A stretch of 35,125 nt of DNA from JAQVEB01 sp028698105 (GCA_964293155.1 CAXYYA010000036.1:1-35125), one strand, 5' to 3'; shown: positions 17,297 through 27,192, numbered from the stretch's first letter. The notes: a model not told the origin generated them from the sequence alone. Numbers and translations: made by a program.

Positions 17297-19009
17297 TTAC
17301 CAGCCAGGAAATTCAGCATCTGGTGTCCCCCATCCTTTATTTTGTGTAAGTACACCGTCAGAGAGTTCAACCTGAGAATTTGGAATTGGCCAGAAACCTC
17401 CGGTTGCCTCATAGCGGGCCTTGTATCCACCTCCAAAAGCACGCATTACGGCATCAACACCACGATTTTTAATAGCCACTCCTTCTTGTTTTGCTAACTG
17501 TGTTGCAGCATCGCCCCATCTCATCAGATCGAAGTAACGAAGTCCTTCGAATGCAAGCTCCCAATGACGTTCATTTTTTAGCGCATCAAGGGAATAAGAA
17601 ACAGCAGGTAAACCCGCACGTGCCCTAACTTTGTTTAAGTTTGCCGCATTTTGTGTCAATTCAGAATGCATCAATAAAACGTCTGCAAAACGAATCAAAA
17701 CTAAATCCTGAGTATGAGCCAACTGATAATTATTCTGAGTACCATCTTTTAAGATAGCATAAGATATTACAAAGTTATTATCTCCATCATATGCAGTTAC
17801 AGGAACATATTTTTTCTGCCAATAACCGGTTTCTTCCATTTGAGAATCAGCACCCCATTGATAGCTTTTCAATTCGGTTTCCGCATTAAGTATTGAGGCA
17901 GTGCGTCTGATATCAGATGGTTCAGCTTGTTTCCATTCGTTCCAAAACTCGCTGTTTACTGGTCCCGCTCCCCATCCTTGTCCAAACGGGAATGTATTTT
18001 CACCTCCATTTCCGGTTCTTAGGCCGAAATGAAGGTTATATTGATTAGAATAACCAAGATTTTCATTTTGTGAATCCCAACCGGCAGCTGTTCCAAATTT
18101 TACAGCAAAGACAGTTTCTTTATTTCCGTCACCTTCCCATTTTAATCCTTTGCCTTTTGTAAAGTCGTATTTCTCAACTGTGTACTCGTTGGTATATGGC
18201 CAAAGATTACGGAAATCACTTACAAGTCCGTGACCGCTATTATTGATACAATCTTCCAACCATGCAATCACTTCAGACTTACCAATACTTCCACCACCTT
18301 CACCTGCTAATGGCAAAGAGTCCTTTCCGTAATAACCTGTGTAGAATAAAAATACGCGTGCCATGAGAGCCTCGGCAGCCCACTTTGTTGCATGTCCCGC
18401 CTCTATTGAGGTGTAAGGAACTGAACTCATTAATTCAATTGCATTTTTCAAATCAGAGGCGATTTGTGCGTATGTTTCGTCTGCAGGTGCTTTAGGTATA
18501 TTTTCGGCTGCTGTTTTTAAAACTAACGGAACTTCTCCAAATGTTTGCGACAACTCGAAATAAAACAACGCACGAAGAAAATAGATTTCTCCTTTAAATT
18601 GGTTTTTCTGAGTATCACTTTCCCAGCCTTCTGTATTTTCCAATGTTTCAAGAGCCATATTGGCACGGAAAATTCCTCTATAACGAGCTTCCCAATATGT
18701 TCCAAAACGATTAGGCTTAGTATTCATAAGGTGATCAAAACCCTGCATATCTTTATCATTCTCACCGCCACCGCCGAAACGGTCATCTGACGCAAGCTCG
18801 GCCATGTAGAAGTGTGTATCTGCCACGGAAGCTATAGCTGAACTTAAAGTACTGTAAATTCCTGTTAATGATTTTTTTGCATCATCCAATGATTTGGGAA
18901 AATTGCCTGTATTTTGCTTTGTGTAGTTTTCAGTATCAAGGAAATTCTCACAACTCGTAAAAGCTACACTCAAGAGCATTACAAATCCTATATATATTAA
19001 TTTTTTCAT
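17297..19009 (-). CDS. susD: SusD/RagB-family outer-membrane lipoprotein
   Basis: This 570-residue SusD-like lipoprotein has Cys20 (SVAFTSCENFLD), the typical ENFLD start after the lipid anchor. The N-terminal TPR-like part includes YWEARYRGIFRANMALE (about 105-121). The C-terminal signature NERHWELAFEGLRYFDLMRWG (split here as NERHWELAFEG and LRYFDLMRWG) is characteristic of the family, as is the ending PIPNSQVELSDGVLTQN. It caps the SusC barrel and binds oligosaccharide at the cell surface. It starts 11 nt after the SusC stop. The symbol is generic for the family, not an orthology claim to starch SusD. Confidence 0.95.
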   Translation of the reverse strand: MKKLIYIGFVMLLSVAFTSCENFLDTENYTKQNTGNFPKSLDDAKKSLTGIYSTLSSAIASVADTHFYMAELASDDRFGGGGENDKDMQGFDHLMNTKPNRFGTYWEARYRGIFRANMALETLENTEGWESDTQKNQFKGEIYFLRALFYFELSQTFGEVPLVLKTAAENIPKAPADETYAQIASDLKNAIELMSSVPYTSIEAGHATKWAAEALMARVFLFYTGYYGKDSLPLAGEGGGSIGKSEVIAWLEDCINNSGHGLVSDFRNLWPYTNEYTVEKYDFTKGKGLKWEGDGNKETVFAVKFGTAAGWDSQNENLGYSNQYNLHFGLRTGNGGENTFPFGQGWGAGPVNSEFWNEWKQAEPSDIRRTASILNAETELKSYQWGADSQMEETGYWQKKYVPVTAYDGDNNFVISYAILKDGTQNNYQLAHTQDLVLIRFADVLLMHSELTQNAANLNKVRARAGLPAVSYSLDALKNERHWELAFEGLRYFDLMRWGDAATQLAKQEGVAIKNRGVDAVMRAFGGGYKARYEATGGFWPIPNSQVELSDGVLTQNKGWGTPDAEFPGW

Positions 19010-19020
19010 AATTGTCTTTT

Positions 19021-22000
19021 TTAAAATTTTAAATTAACTCCCACCAGGTAAGTTCTTGGGCTTGGGTAGAACCCTAAATCAATCCCTGAAACCCATCCTT
19101 GGTCATATCCGTATCCAATTTCCGGATCCATACCAGAATAATTGGTGATTGTAAACAGATTTTGGGCTGTAAAATAAATACGAACTTGACTCAGTGGCAA
19201 TTTTGGCAAAATATTCTTCACATCATATCCTAACGTCAAATTTTGTAGTTTAACGTAATCTCCGTTTTCAATATAAATATCAGAAATGGTCTGCCAGTTT
19301 ATGTTGCTTCCACTTGTCAATCTAGGCAACCTATTAGAGGTCCCTTCGCCATGCCATCTTTCGAAAATTTCCGTAGTGTAATTCTGCAGTGGCGAATCAG
19401 CGAACGAACGATACGATTTGGCTATTTGATGTCCGAATTTACCTACAGACGTTAATGATAAGTCAAAACCTTTATATCCGAGATTAAATGATAAGCTTGC
19501 CTGTATATCCGGATTCGGGTCACCAATCATTACTTTGTCGGCATCGGTAATGGAACCATCTCCATTAGCATCAACAAAGATCAAATCGCCGGGTTGCGCG
19601 CCTTCAAGTTTAGCCTTTGTTGCCGCAACTTCTTCGGCATTCTGAAAAACTCCTGCGGTTTTATACCCCCAGAAATAACCAATCGGAAAACCGACTTCTG
19701 CTCTGTACATTTCTTTGGTTCCCTGACTCAATACATTTTCAGCACCATGAATAATTCCTTCCGCATTAGCAATACGGGTTACTTCATTCTTGTTGTAGGC
19801 TATATTAAAATTTGCACCGTAAGAGAAATCAGATATTTGGTCTCTCCAGTTTAGACCCAATTCAACCCCTCTATTCTGAATATCGCCTCCATTGATATAA
19901 GGTGGATTTGTTCCGTAAGAGGCTAACACGGGTGCTACTACTAACCAGTTTTTGGTTGCTTTATTGTACCAGTCAAAAACGACGCCTAAGCGATTATTAA
20001 TAAACCGGGAATCGAATCCTATGTTCAATTGTTCTGACGTTTCCCATGTAACATCCGGATTCGGTAAAATATCGGCATAACCTCCAGTGACTAGATCGGT
20101 TTTGTTGTTGCCAAAATAATATCCATTGTGTTTGTCAAAAGATATCGTAGCCAAATACTGGAAAGGCGAAATACTGGCATTACCGTTCTGTCCCCAACTT
20201 CCCCTGATCTTAAAGAAATCCATCCACGAAAGTGTGTTTTCCATAAAAGGTTCGTTTGTTAGTATCCATCCTGCAGAAACGGAAGGAAAGTAACCCCATC
20301 GTTTACCTCTGGCGAAATTAGAAGACCCGTCGGCACGTAAAATAAACGTAGCCATATATTTCTCACGATAATCGTAATTTACACGACCAAAGAAGGAAGC
20401 GAGAGCTCCTGCCCCCCAAGGGGATCCTCCCACTGACGTTTCTGTAGCGGAAATTCCTTGCGTATTATCTATCCAGGCATTATCCCATGAGCCGGGGAAT
20501 AATGAGTTGGAATTTCTTGCATTCACGCCTTCTCCCATTCCCCACTTTTCTATAGATTGTCCCATTAGAGCATCAAAGTTATGAATATTATCAACATTCA
20601 TTAAGTAAGAAATTGTGTTTTCAAATGTATAACTGTAGCCCAATGACTGACTTTGATTTACGTCATCGGTAACGTTCGTACTTACTGTTGACAAATTGTA
20701 AACGGGAGTATATTGTCGGTAACTTGAAGAATTCATTTTATATCCAAAACTACTTCTGTACTTCAAATTCTTGATCGGTTGTAATTCCAGATACACATTA
20801 GCAAACAATGAGTGATTTTTGGACAAATTATTTCCTCTGCTGTAAACCATCTGTGCAACGGGGTTCGCAATAAATCCAGCTAAGTCCCAATTATCCGCCA
20901 CTTTGCTGGGTTGATCATAGTAATTTCCATCGCTGTTATAAACCGGCATCAGCGGATTACCTACGAGCATATTATGGACGTCGTTCCAATAAATATTGCC
21001 TATAGCGATCCCTGATTTGGTATTATAGGAGTATGTTAAATTTTCCCCTATAGTAACAGCATTAAAATCTTTTACTTTAAACAAAACATGATCGGAATTA
21101 ATACGTGCAGTATAACGATTAAACTTAGGAGTTACAGGTTTTCCAAGAATACCATCTTGTCCGGAGTAAGAGAAACCCATTGAAAATTTAGAAATATCTG
21201 TTCCTCCTGTTAATCCGATAGCATGATTTTGTGTTACAGCGTTTTTATTGCGAATTTCCTCCAACCAATTAGTGCCGTCCCATGTACCATTCATAATTTG
21301 GGAATACTGATTCGGTATCAACTTCGAAAAATCGTATAACGGTGTTCCTTCGTTATATCGGGATTCGTTGACAATTGCCATATATTCTTTTGCATTCAGC
21401 AAAGAAGGCATACGATACACATTTTGCACTCCATACCATCCATCGTAAGTCAACTGTGTGTTACCAGACTTTGCTCTTTTAGTAGTAACCAAAATTACTC
21501 CGTTTGCCGCACGTGCACCATAGATTGCAGCAGAGGCTGCATCCTTTAATACATCTATAGATTCGATATCGGAAGGGTTAAGTGTATTGATATCACCTCC
21601 TGCAACTCCGTCTATTACGTATAAAGGAGCTGAATTACCTATTGTTCCGATGCCTCGAATGTTAACCTTGAAACCCTCACCCGGCATTCCTGAGCTTTGT
21701 GTAATATTAACTCCTGGTGCTTGACTTTGCAGTGCACTAAGAGCACTCGTTGTGCTCAGCTTGGTGAGATCATCACCGTCTACTTGTACTGTCGCTCCAG
21801 TTACCAATTTCTTCTTTTGTACTCCATAACCTACTACCACAACTTCCTCAAGCAGTTCCGTGTCTTCTCTCATTACTACGTTCAGGGATGATTGATTGCC
21901 GACCGTAATTTCCTGAGTTTGATAACCAATGCTCGAGAACACCAGTACCGGATTTTGTGACGTAATTCTTATCGTGAATTTCCCGTCAACATCGGTAACC

Positions 22001-22152
22001 GTTCCATTGGTTGTTCCTCTCTCCAAAATTGTTACGCCAATCATTTCCATGTTGTCTTTCCCGTCAACAACTGTTCCTGTTACGGTACGTTGTTGAGCCA
22101 TAAGCTGTAAACTCCAAAAAAGAGCTATGCAAGCTAAAATAATGTTTCTCAT
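19021..22152 (-). CDS. susC: SusC/RagA-family TonB-dependent transporter
   Basis: This 1043-residue TonB-dependent outer-membrane transporter has a signal peptide ending MAQ (about residue 20), then a carboxypeptidase-D-like regulatory domain (RTVTGTVVDGKDN to about residue 105). The TonB-box-like LLEEVVVVGYG follows, then the plug (GVNITQSSGMPGEGFKVNIRG split over 148-168, DVLKDAASAAIYGARAANGV around 201-220) and a 22-strand barrel ending in the terminal Phe of VGVNLKF. There is no STN domain, so signalling through an anti-sigma partner is unlikely; control probably comes from the AraC-type gene upstream. It imports the oligosaccharide recognised by SusD. Its base composition is visibly lower in G+C than the hydrolase genes on either side. 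Confidence 0.96.
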   Translation of the reverse strand: MRNIILACIALFWSLQLMAQQRTVTGTVVDGKDNMEMIGVTILERGTTNGTVTDVDGKFTIRITSQNPVLVFSSIGYQTQEITVGNQSSLNVVMREDTELLEEVVVVGYGVQKKKLVTGATVQVDGDDLTKLSTTSALSALQSQAPGVNITQSSGMPGEGFKVNIRGIGTIGNSAPLYVIDGVAGGDINTLNPSDIESIDVLKDAASAAIYGARAANGVILVTTKRAKSGNTQLTYDGWYGVQNVYRMPSLLNAKEYMAIVNESRYNEGTPLYDFSKLIPNQYSQIMNGTWDGTNWLEEIRNKNAVTQNHAIGLTGGTDISKFSMGFSYSGQDGILGKPVTPKFNRYTARINSDHVLFKVKDFNAVTIGENLTYSYNTKSGIAIGNIYWNDVHNMLVGNPLMPVYNSDGNYYDQPSKVADNWDLAGFIANPVAQMVYSRGNNLSKNHSLFANVYLELQPIKNLKYRSSFGYKMNSSSYRQYTPVYNLSTVSTNVTDDVNQSQSLGYSYTFENTISYLMNVDNIHNFDALMGQSIEKWGMGEGVNARNSNSLFPGSWDNAWIDNTQGISATETSVGGSPWGAGALASFFGRVNYDYREKYMATFILRADGSSNFARGKRWGYFPSVSAGWILTNEPFMENTLSWMDFFKIRGSWGQNGNASISPFQYLATISFDKHNGYYFGNNKTDLVTGGYADILPNPDVTWETSEQLNIGFDSRFINNRLGVVFDWYNKATKNWLVVAPVLASYGTNPPYINGGDIQNRGVELGLNWRDQISDFSYGANFNIAYNKNEVTRIANAEGIIHGAENVLSQGTKEMYRAEVGFPIGYFWGYKTAGVFQNAEEVAATKAKLEGAQPGDLIFVDANGDGSITDADKVMIGDPNPDIQASLSFNLGYKGFDLSLTSVGKFGHQIAKSYRSFADSPLQNYTTEIFERWHGEGTSNRLPRLTSGSNINWQTISDIYIENGDYVKLQNLTLGYDVKNILPKLPLSQVRIYFTAQNLFTITNYSGMDPEIGYGYDQGWVSGIDLGFYPSPRTYLVGVNLKF

Positions 22153-22208
22153 AAAAATGTGCTTCGTTTATTAAAGTTTTAAAAATATTTCGTTCCTGTT
22201 ACATAATA

Positions 22209-22216
22209 CAAAGATA
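22209..22216 (-). promoter_or_regulatory. Putative -7 box of the SusC promoter
   Basis: TATCTTTG on the minus strand matches the Bacteroidota -7 consensus TAnnTTTG exactly and would give a leader of about 50 nt before the SusC ATG at 22152. No good -33 TTTG is seen at the usual spacing, which would fit an activator-dependent promoter. Confidence 0.5.
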
Positions 22217-22224
22217 AAAGCAAA

Positions 22225-22256
22225 AAAAGCTTAACTATAATACAATTTTAGCTTTT
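22225..22256. promoter_or_regulatory. Inverted repeat overlapping the SusC -33 region, candidate operator
   Basis: AAAAGCT (22225-22231) and AGCTTTT (22250-22256) are 7-bp perfect inverted arms separated by 18 bases, just upstream of the predicted -7 box. The position covers where a -33 element would lie. It could be a regulator site for the adjacent AraC-family protein, though A/T-rich repeats like this also arise by chance. Confidence 0.25.
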
Positions 22257-22376
22257 AATGATACTTTTCCTACATATTGTATTTTTAACATTATCTTCTT
22301 TGTGTAAACGGGGGAAATAATGAATAGATAGAAAGTGATTTAGAATTAATTACCGGTTGAATAGAACGAAATATTA

Positions 22377-23267
22377 TTAAATAATAACCTTGGTTTTTCT
22401 GAAGTTTTCACGGAATTCTTTGGGTGAGCACTCTTTCTTCTTTTTAAAGATACGGTTAAAATTAGATAAATTATTGAAACCGCAGGCATAACTAATTTCG
22501 GCTATGGAATGCGTGGTATCGGCTAACATGCGGGTTGCATGTCCTAAGCGAATATCAATTAAATATTCCGAAACCGTTTTTCCCGATCTCAATTTAAAGA
22601 AACGGCTAAGCGATACGGGACTCATACCTACCAAATCGGCCAAATCATCGAGCCTGATGGTATTTTTGTAATGCTCATTAATGTATTCGTAAATTTTTAA
22701 TACTCTCCGGCTTTCGGAACTATCATCAATTTTCGCGAACGATGAACTTGCGAGCTCATGCGTATTACTGAAGAGGGAAAGCTCATACAGAATGGTGAAA
22801 AATTTTATAACGGCGTAAAAACCTTCCTTCTCCGATGAAAGATTATCCAACAAGGGGAAAATTTTCATAATAGCTTCCATCGGGAAGCTTAGCCCTTTTT
22901 TGGCGCGTTCCAACATTTTTCGAATACTGTCGAATTGGTATTTATGGATCACATTCCCAAAAAATAAATCGGGAGAGAATTGTATTGTTATCTCCCTGAT
23001 ACTCTTTGAGATGCAGTTATGTTGTTCCCAAACATGTTCGAGCTCTTCTCCTGCGATGAGCGTAAGATCGTAGTTGCCGATAGTTACTACTGAATCACCC
23101 ACTATTCGTCTGACTCCCGCCGCATTTTCAATATAATTCAACTCATAGTCGGCATGAGAATGTAGCGGATAGGTAAACTCCGATTTTCTTCTGTCGGCGA
23201 TGTAAAAACAATCCTTATCGGATAAAGGTGTGATTTCTCTGATGATATAACTGCTGTTAACGCTCAT
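22377..23267 (-). CDS. AraC-family transcriptional regulator
   Basis: This 296-residue cytoplasmic regulator has an N-terminal cupin-like sensor domain (about 20-110, with the HSHADYELNYI segment typical of sugar-sensing AraC proteins) and a C-terminal double helix-turn-helix (about 195-292). The HTH region shows RLDDLADLVGMSPVSLSRFF and IAEISYACGFNNLSNFNRIF, ending in SPKEFRE. It lies directly upstream of SusC on the same strand with a 224-base promoter gap, so it is the natural candidate to control the SusC-SusD-lipoprotein genes and perhaps the mannan operon. Bacteroidota loci more often use hybrid two-component or SusR-type regulators, so a cupin-AraC regulator is a useful clue that it senses a soluble sugar. 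Confidence 0.92.
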   Translation of the reverse strand: MSVNSSYIIREITPLSDKDCFYIADRRKSEFTYPLHSHADYELNYIENAAGVRRIVGDSVVTIGNYDLTLIAGEELEHVWEQHNCISKSIREITIQFSPDLFFGNVIHKYQFDSIRKMLERAKKGLSFPMEAIMKIFPLLDNLSSEKEGFYAVIKFFTILYELSLFSNTHELASSSFAKIDDSSESRRVLKIYEYINEHYKNTIRLDDLADLVGMSPVSLSRFFKLRSGKTVSEYLIDIRLGHATRMLADTTHSIAEISYACGFNNLSNFNRIFKKKKECSPKEFRENFRKTKVII

Positions 23268-23288
23268 TTTTTAAGTATCATATTTTCC

Positions 23289-23296
23289 CAAATATA
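23289..23296 (-). promoter_or_regulatory. Putative -7 box of the AraC-family gene
   Basis: TATATTTG on the minus strand matches TAnnTTTG, about 20 bases upstream of the AraC-family ATG at 23267. A TTTG lies upstream but closer than the usual -33 spacing. Confidence 0.4.
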
Positions 23297-23388
23297 ATAC
23301 AAAATTGCAAATAAAAGAAAGATTCGATCAAAAAGGAAAACTTTTAACAAAACTAATCTGTTTAAGCTGAAACCTCAGCACAAAAATC

Positions 23389-23422
23389 AAAAAAAACAGA
23401 TGCGGAACTAACCCACATCTGT
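23389..23422 (-). terminator. Strong Rho-independent terminator after GH92
   Basis: On the minus strand ACAGATGTGG pairs with CCGCATCTGT (one wobble or mismatch) around a short loop, followed by eight T. It lies 34 bases after the GH92 stop and cleanly separates the alpha-mannosidase pair from the AraC gene. A CTTTTT on the plus side makes it potentially bidirectional. Confidence 0.85.
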
Positions 23423-23455
23423 CTTTTTGCACTGTCATTCTTTCAGCCCTCCGCG

Positions 23456-25747
23456 CTATTTCTTCTCATTGAAGAATGAGTACGGAAAATCCGATTTGTT
23501 GATTCCACGCGATTTATTGGGTGTATCCGTCATTACTACGTCTATTTTTGCACCGTTCATCAAATCTTCGTGCGTAAAATAATTCTTCGTATAGGCTTTC
23601 CCGTTCAATTTCATATCCTTGATATACCGTTTTGACGCATCGTTGTTGGGCGCGTTAATTTCGATGGTTTTGCCATTTTCAAGCTTCACCCGCATTTTGT
23701 TGAACAACGGCGATCCGATGACGTATTCGTTGCTTCCCGGGCAAACAGGATAGAATCCCATGGCCGAGAAAACATACCAGGCCGAGGTTTGCCCGTTGTC
23801 TTCATCACCGCAATATCCGTCCGGATTGGGGGTGTACAGTTTATCCATCACTTCGCGCAACCAATATTGCGCTTTCCAGGGCTCACCCGCATAATTGTAC
23901 AGATAGATCATGTGCTGAATGGGTTGATTGCCGTGTGCATATTGCCCCATGTTCATGATCTGCATTTCACGAATTTCGTGAATCACGCCGCCGTAGTAAC
24001 TGTCGTCGAAAACCGGAGGCATCTTAAACACGGAATCGAGCATGTTCACGAACTCTTTCTTGCCCCCCATCAAATCAATCAATCCCTGCGGATCATGAAA
24101 AACCGACCACGTGTAATGCCAGCTATTGCCTTCGGTGAACGCATCGCCCCATTTCGTCGGGCTGAATGGCGATTGAAACGTTCCGTCTTCGTTGCGTCCG
24201 CGCATTAATTTATATTCCGGTGAATACAGGTTGCGGTAGTTTTGGCTACGCTTCGCGTACAGATCAATTTCGGCCTGCGGACGTTTCAAGGCTTTGGCCA
24301 ATCTGTAAATACTCCAGTCATCAAACGCATATTCCAGTGTGCGTGCGGCATTTTCACGAATACCCACATTATAAGGCACATAACCCAACTTATTATAATA
24401 TTCGTAACCCAAACGGCCCGTGGACGATACTTTGGGATGCACATTGTTGGCTCCGTGCAGCATAGCTTCGTAAAGTGTTTCGATGTCGTATCCGCGCAGC
24501 CCTTTGAGATACGCATCGGCTACTACCGAAGCGGAATTGTTCCCAACCATGATGCCGCGATGCCCGGGACTTGCCCATTCCGGCAGGAAGCCGCTTTCTT
24601 TGTATGTATTGATCAATCCTTCCTGAATTTCCCCGTTTACAGACGGATACATAAAGTTGAGGAGCGGAAATAGCGCGCGAAACGTATCCCAGAAGCCGGT
24701 ATCGGTGTACATGTATCCGGGTAAAACCTGTCCGTTGTACGGACTGTAATGCACGGTTTTTCCGGTGGCATCAATCTCATAAAACTTGCGCGGGAAAAGC
24801 GTTGAGCGATACAACGTTGAATAAAACGTACGTTGCTGATCAAAGTTTCCACCTTCCACCTCAACGCGGCCTAATACGTCGTTCCAGGCTTTGCGGCCAT
24901 CGTTTTTAACGGTTTCGAAATCCTTTCCGGTAACTTCCTTCAGGTTTTGCCACGCCTGATCGTAGCTGATAAATGACGAAGCAACGCGCGCCAGTACTTT
25001 TTCGCCGCGTTTGGTGGAAAATCCGATAACGCCTCCTGCATGGTTGGCCTCGGCTTTCAAGGCGTCTCCGTCAATTTTTCCGTCTTTTATGGCATGTTTG
25101 TATTCGAACGGTTTATCGAAAACGATAACGAAATAATTTTTGAAATTGTCGGGAACGCCACCACTATTCCGGGTTGTGTAGCCGATAATTGCATTTTTTT
25201 CGGGCAATATTTCCACCGACGAACCTTTATCGAAGGCATCAACCACCACATAAGCGCTATTCGTTTCGGGAAACGTAAAACGAAAAATTGCGGCACGTTC
25301 CGATGGCGTGATTTCGGTCGTCAAATCGTAATCGGCCAAATACGCGCTGTAATAGTACGGTTTGGCTATTTCGGCTTTATGCGAATACCAACTTGCTCGC
25401 TTTTCCTGATCAAACTCGATTTTACCGGTCATCGGCATGATGGCAAATTGTCCGTAATCGTTCATCCACGGACTGGGTTGATGGGTTTGTTTGAAGCCGT
25501 TTATTTTATGATCGCCGTAAACGTATTGCCAGCCATCCCCGATCTTTCGGGTTTGCGGCGTCCAGAAATTCATTCCCCACGGACGCGCAATAGCCGGATA
25601 GGTGTTACCATTTGAAAGTGCAAACTCCGAATCGGTTCCTACCAGAATGCTGACGTAGTCAACCGGTTCGTATTTAACTTGAGATTTAACATACACAGTA
25701 GTTAAAAGTAAGCTGGCGACAATAAGTAAATATTTAGTCTTCATCAT
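23456..25747 (-). CDS. GH92 alpha-mannosidase
   Basis: This 763-residue exported family 92 enzyme has a signal peptide (cleavage near VKSQ, about 20-24) and no lipobox. Family 92 enzymes are calcium-dependent inverting exo-alpha-mannosidases. The sequence shows the N-terminal YVSILVGTDSEF...NTYPAIARPWGMNFW region, WHYTWSVFHDPQGL in the catalytic domain, and the signature GDEDNGQTSAWYVFSAMGFY at 647-666. Linkage preference (alpha-1,2, 1,3, 1,4 or 1,6) cannot be read from the sequence. Its start overlaps the GH125 stop as ATGA; a second ATG one codon in is equally possible. With GH125 and GH76 it suggests a substrate such as fungal alpha-mannan or high-mannose glycans. Confidence 0.95.
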   Translation of the reverse strand: MMKTKYLLIVASLLLTTVYVKSQVKYEPVDYVSILVGTDSEFALSNGNTYPAIARPWGMNFWTPQTRKIGDGWQYVYGDHKINGFKQTHQPSPWMNDYGQFAIMPMTGKIEFDQEKRASWYSHKAEIAKPYYYSAYLADYDLTTEITPSERAAIFRFTFPETNSAYVVVDAFDKGSSVEILPEKNAIIGYTTRNSGGVPDNFKNYFVIVFDKPFEYKHAIKDGKIDGDALKAEANHAGGVIGFSTKRGEKVLARVASSFISYDQAWQNLKEVTGKDFETVKNDGRKAWNDVLGRVEVEGGNFDQQRTFYSTLYRSTLFPRKFYEIDATGKTVHYSPYNGQVLPGYMYTDTGFWDTFRALFPLLNFMYPSVNGEIQEGLINTYKESGFLPEWASPGHRGIMVGNNSASVVADAYLKGLRGYDIETLYEAMLHGANNVHPKVSSTGRLGYEYYNKLGYVPYNVGIRENAARTLEYAFDDWSIYRLAKALKRPQAEIDLYAKRSQNYRNLYSPEYKLMRGRNEDGTFQSPFSPTKWGDAFTEGNSWHYTWSVFHDPQGLIDLMGGKKEFVNMLDSVFKMPPVFDDSYYGGVIHEIREMQIMNMGQYAHGNQPIQHMIYLYNYAGEPWKAQYWLREVMDKLYTPNPDGYCGDEDNGQTSAWYVFSAMGFYPVCPGSNEYVIGSPLFNKMRVKLENGKTIEINAPNNDASKRYIKDMKLNGKAYTKNYFTHEDLMNGAKIDVVMTDTPNKSRGINKSDFPYSFFNEKK

Positions 25748-27192
25748 TTTATATTATTTATCAAGTATAACTTATTTTCTTTCTCCAGTTTCAAAATCAG
25801 CTCGCCAAATAAGGTGTTCGCCCATGCAAACCAGCTTCTGGAGAACTTTTCGGGATTATCCTTATTAAAGGTTTCGTGCATGAATCCTGTGCCGGCATCG
25901 GTATCGCGAAGCATTCGTATGTCTTGTTTTATCTCCTCATCACTGTTGCTGGTCATGGCGTGCATGATGATGCTCATCGGCCAAACCATATCGTACCCCA
26001 CGTGTGGGCCGCCGATACCGTGTCCGGCTTTGCCTTCGAAAAAGTACGGGTTATCCGGACTCCACACGAATCCGCGTGTGTTTTGATAGATTTCATCGTT
26101 GCATGCAACGCTGTCCAAATAGGGCAAAGCCAATAAACTGGGCACGTTGGCATCATCCATAATATACTGGTTCCCAAATCCATCTACTTCAAAAGCGTAG
26201 ATTTCTCCATGTTTCGGGTGTGTATAAACGGCGTATTTTTTGAGAGCGGCTTCCACTTCATCGGCCAACGCGCGACATTCACCGGCAAATGTTTTATCTT
26301 TCGTCACGTTATCGGAAATTTCGGCTAACTGACGAAGAGAAGTTACGGCAAACAAATTGGAGGGAACAAGGAACCCGAAAGTAGTAGCATCGTCCGACGG
26401 GCGGAACGACGAAACGATCAATCCTACGGGATTCACGGGATTTCCGTACCCGCCGTTGTTCACGGTATCCAACTGCCTGTCCGTTATGCGAAGGAATTTA
26501 TACGGCCCATGGCCGTTTTTACGTTGTTGTTGCTTGAAGGTAGTCAGCACGGAAACCATGGCTTTCTTCCAATCGGCATCGAACACCGAGGTGTCTCCGG
26601 TCGTCTTCCAGTAATTATAGGATAAGCGTATCGGGTAGCACAACGAATCAATCTCCCATTTGCGCTCATGCAACATCGGCTTCATATCGGTGCCGTCTTT
26701 CATCCATTCGCCATCCGGTAGGGGATCATGATTGAATGCGTTCGCATACGGATCAATCAGAATGCATTGCGTTTGGCGATTGATCACTCCGGCGATCATT
26801 TCGCGAAGATGCGCATCGTCTTTGGTGAGGGGCAGATAAGGCCAAACCTGCGCCGACGAGTCGCGAAGCCACATGGCATCAATATCGCCGGTGATAACGA
26901 ACGTATCCGGTCTGCCGTTTTTTCTGCCGAATTTTACGGTTGTATCCAGCGTATTGGGAAAACAATTCTCGAACATCCAGGCCAGTTTCGGGTCTTTGAT
27001 TTTCGATTTAACCCGAACAATGGTTTGTTCAACGGCTTTGGATGTAAAATTCCGTTTTCCGGGCGCGGGACGTTTGGAAATGTATTTTCCGGGATTGGTC
27101 ATCGTCTTTTGTGCCGTTATCCATGAAGGATTTACGGTAATTGCCGCCAATCCGAGACCTGATTTTTTTAAAAAATTTCTGCGTGTTGTCAT
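25744..27192 (-). CDS. GH125 exo-alpha-1,6-mannosidase
   Basis: This 482-residue family 125 enzyme has an N-terminal RRNFLKKSG followed by a hydrophobic stretch, a twin-arginine-type export signal. Members are metal-independent exo-alpha-1,6-mannosidases with an (alpha/alpha)6 fold. The hallmark GDIDAMWLRDSSAQVWPYL is at 102-120, and LDPYANAFN-like, GGPHVGYDMVWPMSI and FSRSWFAWANTLFGELI segments follow in family order. It would remove terminal alpha-1,6-mannose after GH76 or GH92 action. It is first of a two-gene unit with GH92 (4-nt overlap). The 261 bases upstream contain an inverted-repeat element and no obvious TAnnTTTG promoter. Confidence 0.94.
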   Translation of the reverse strand: MTTRRNFLKKSGLGLAAITVNPSWITAQKTMTNPGKYISKRPAPGKRNFTSKAVEQTIVRVKSKIKDPKLAWMFENCFPNTLDTTVKFGRKNGRPDTFVITGDIDAMWLRDSSAQVWPYLPLTKDDAHLREMIAGVINRQTQCILIDPYANAFNHDPLPDGEWMKDGTDMKPMLHERKWEIDSLCYPIRLSYNYWKTTGDTSVFDADWKKAMVSVLTTFKQQQRKNGHGPYKFLRITDRQLDTVNNGGYGNPVNPVGLIVSSFRPSDDATTFGFLVPSNLFAVTSLRQLAEISDNVTKDKTFAGECRALADEVEAALKKYAVYTHPKHGEIYAFEVDGFGNQYIMDDANVPSLLALPYLDSVACNDEIYQNTRGFVWSPDNPYFFEGKAGHGIGGPHVGYDMVWPMSIIMHAMTSNSDEEIKQDIRMLRDTDAGTGFMHETFNKDNPEKFSRSWFAWANTLFGELILKLEKENKLYLINNIK

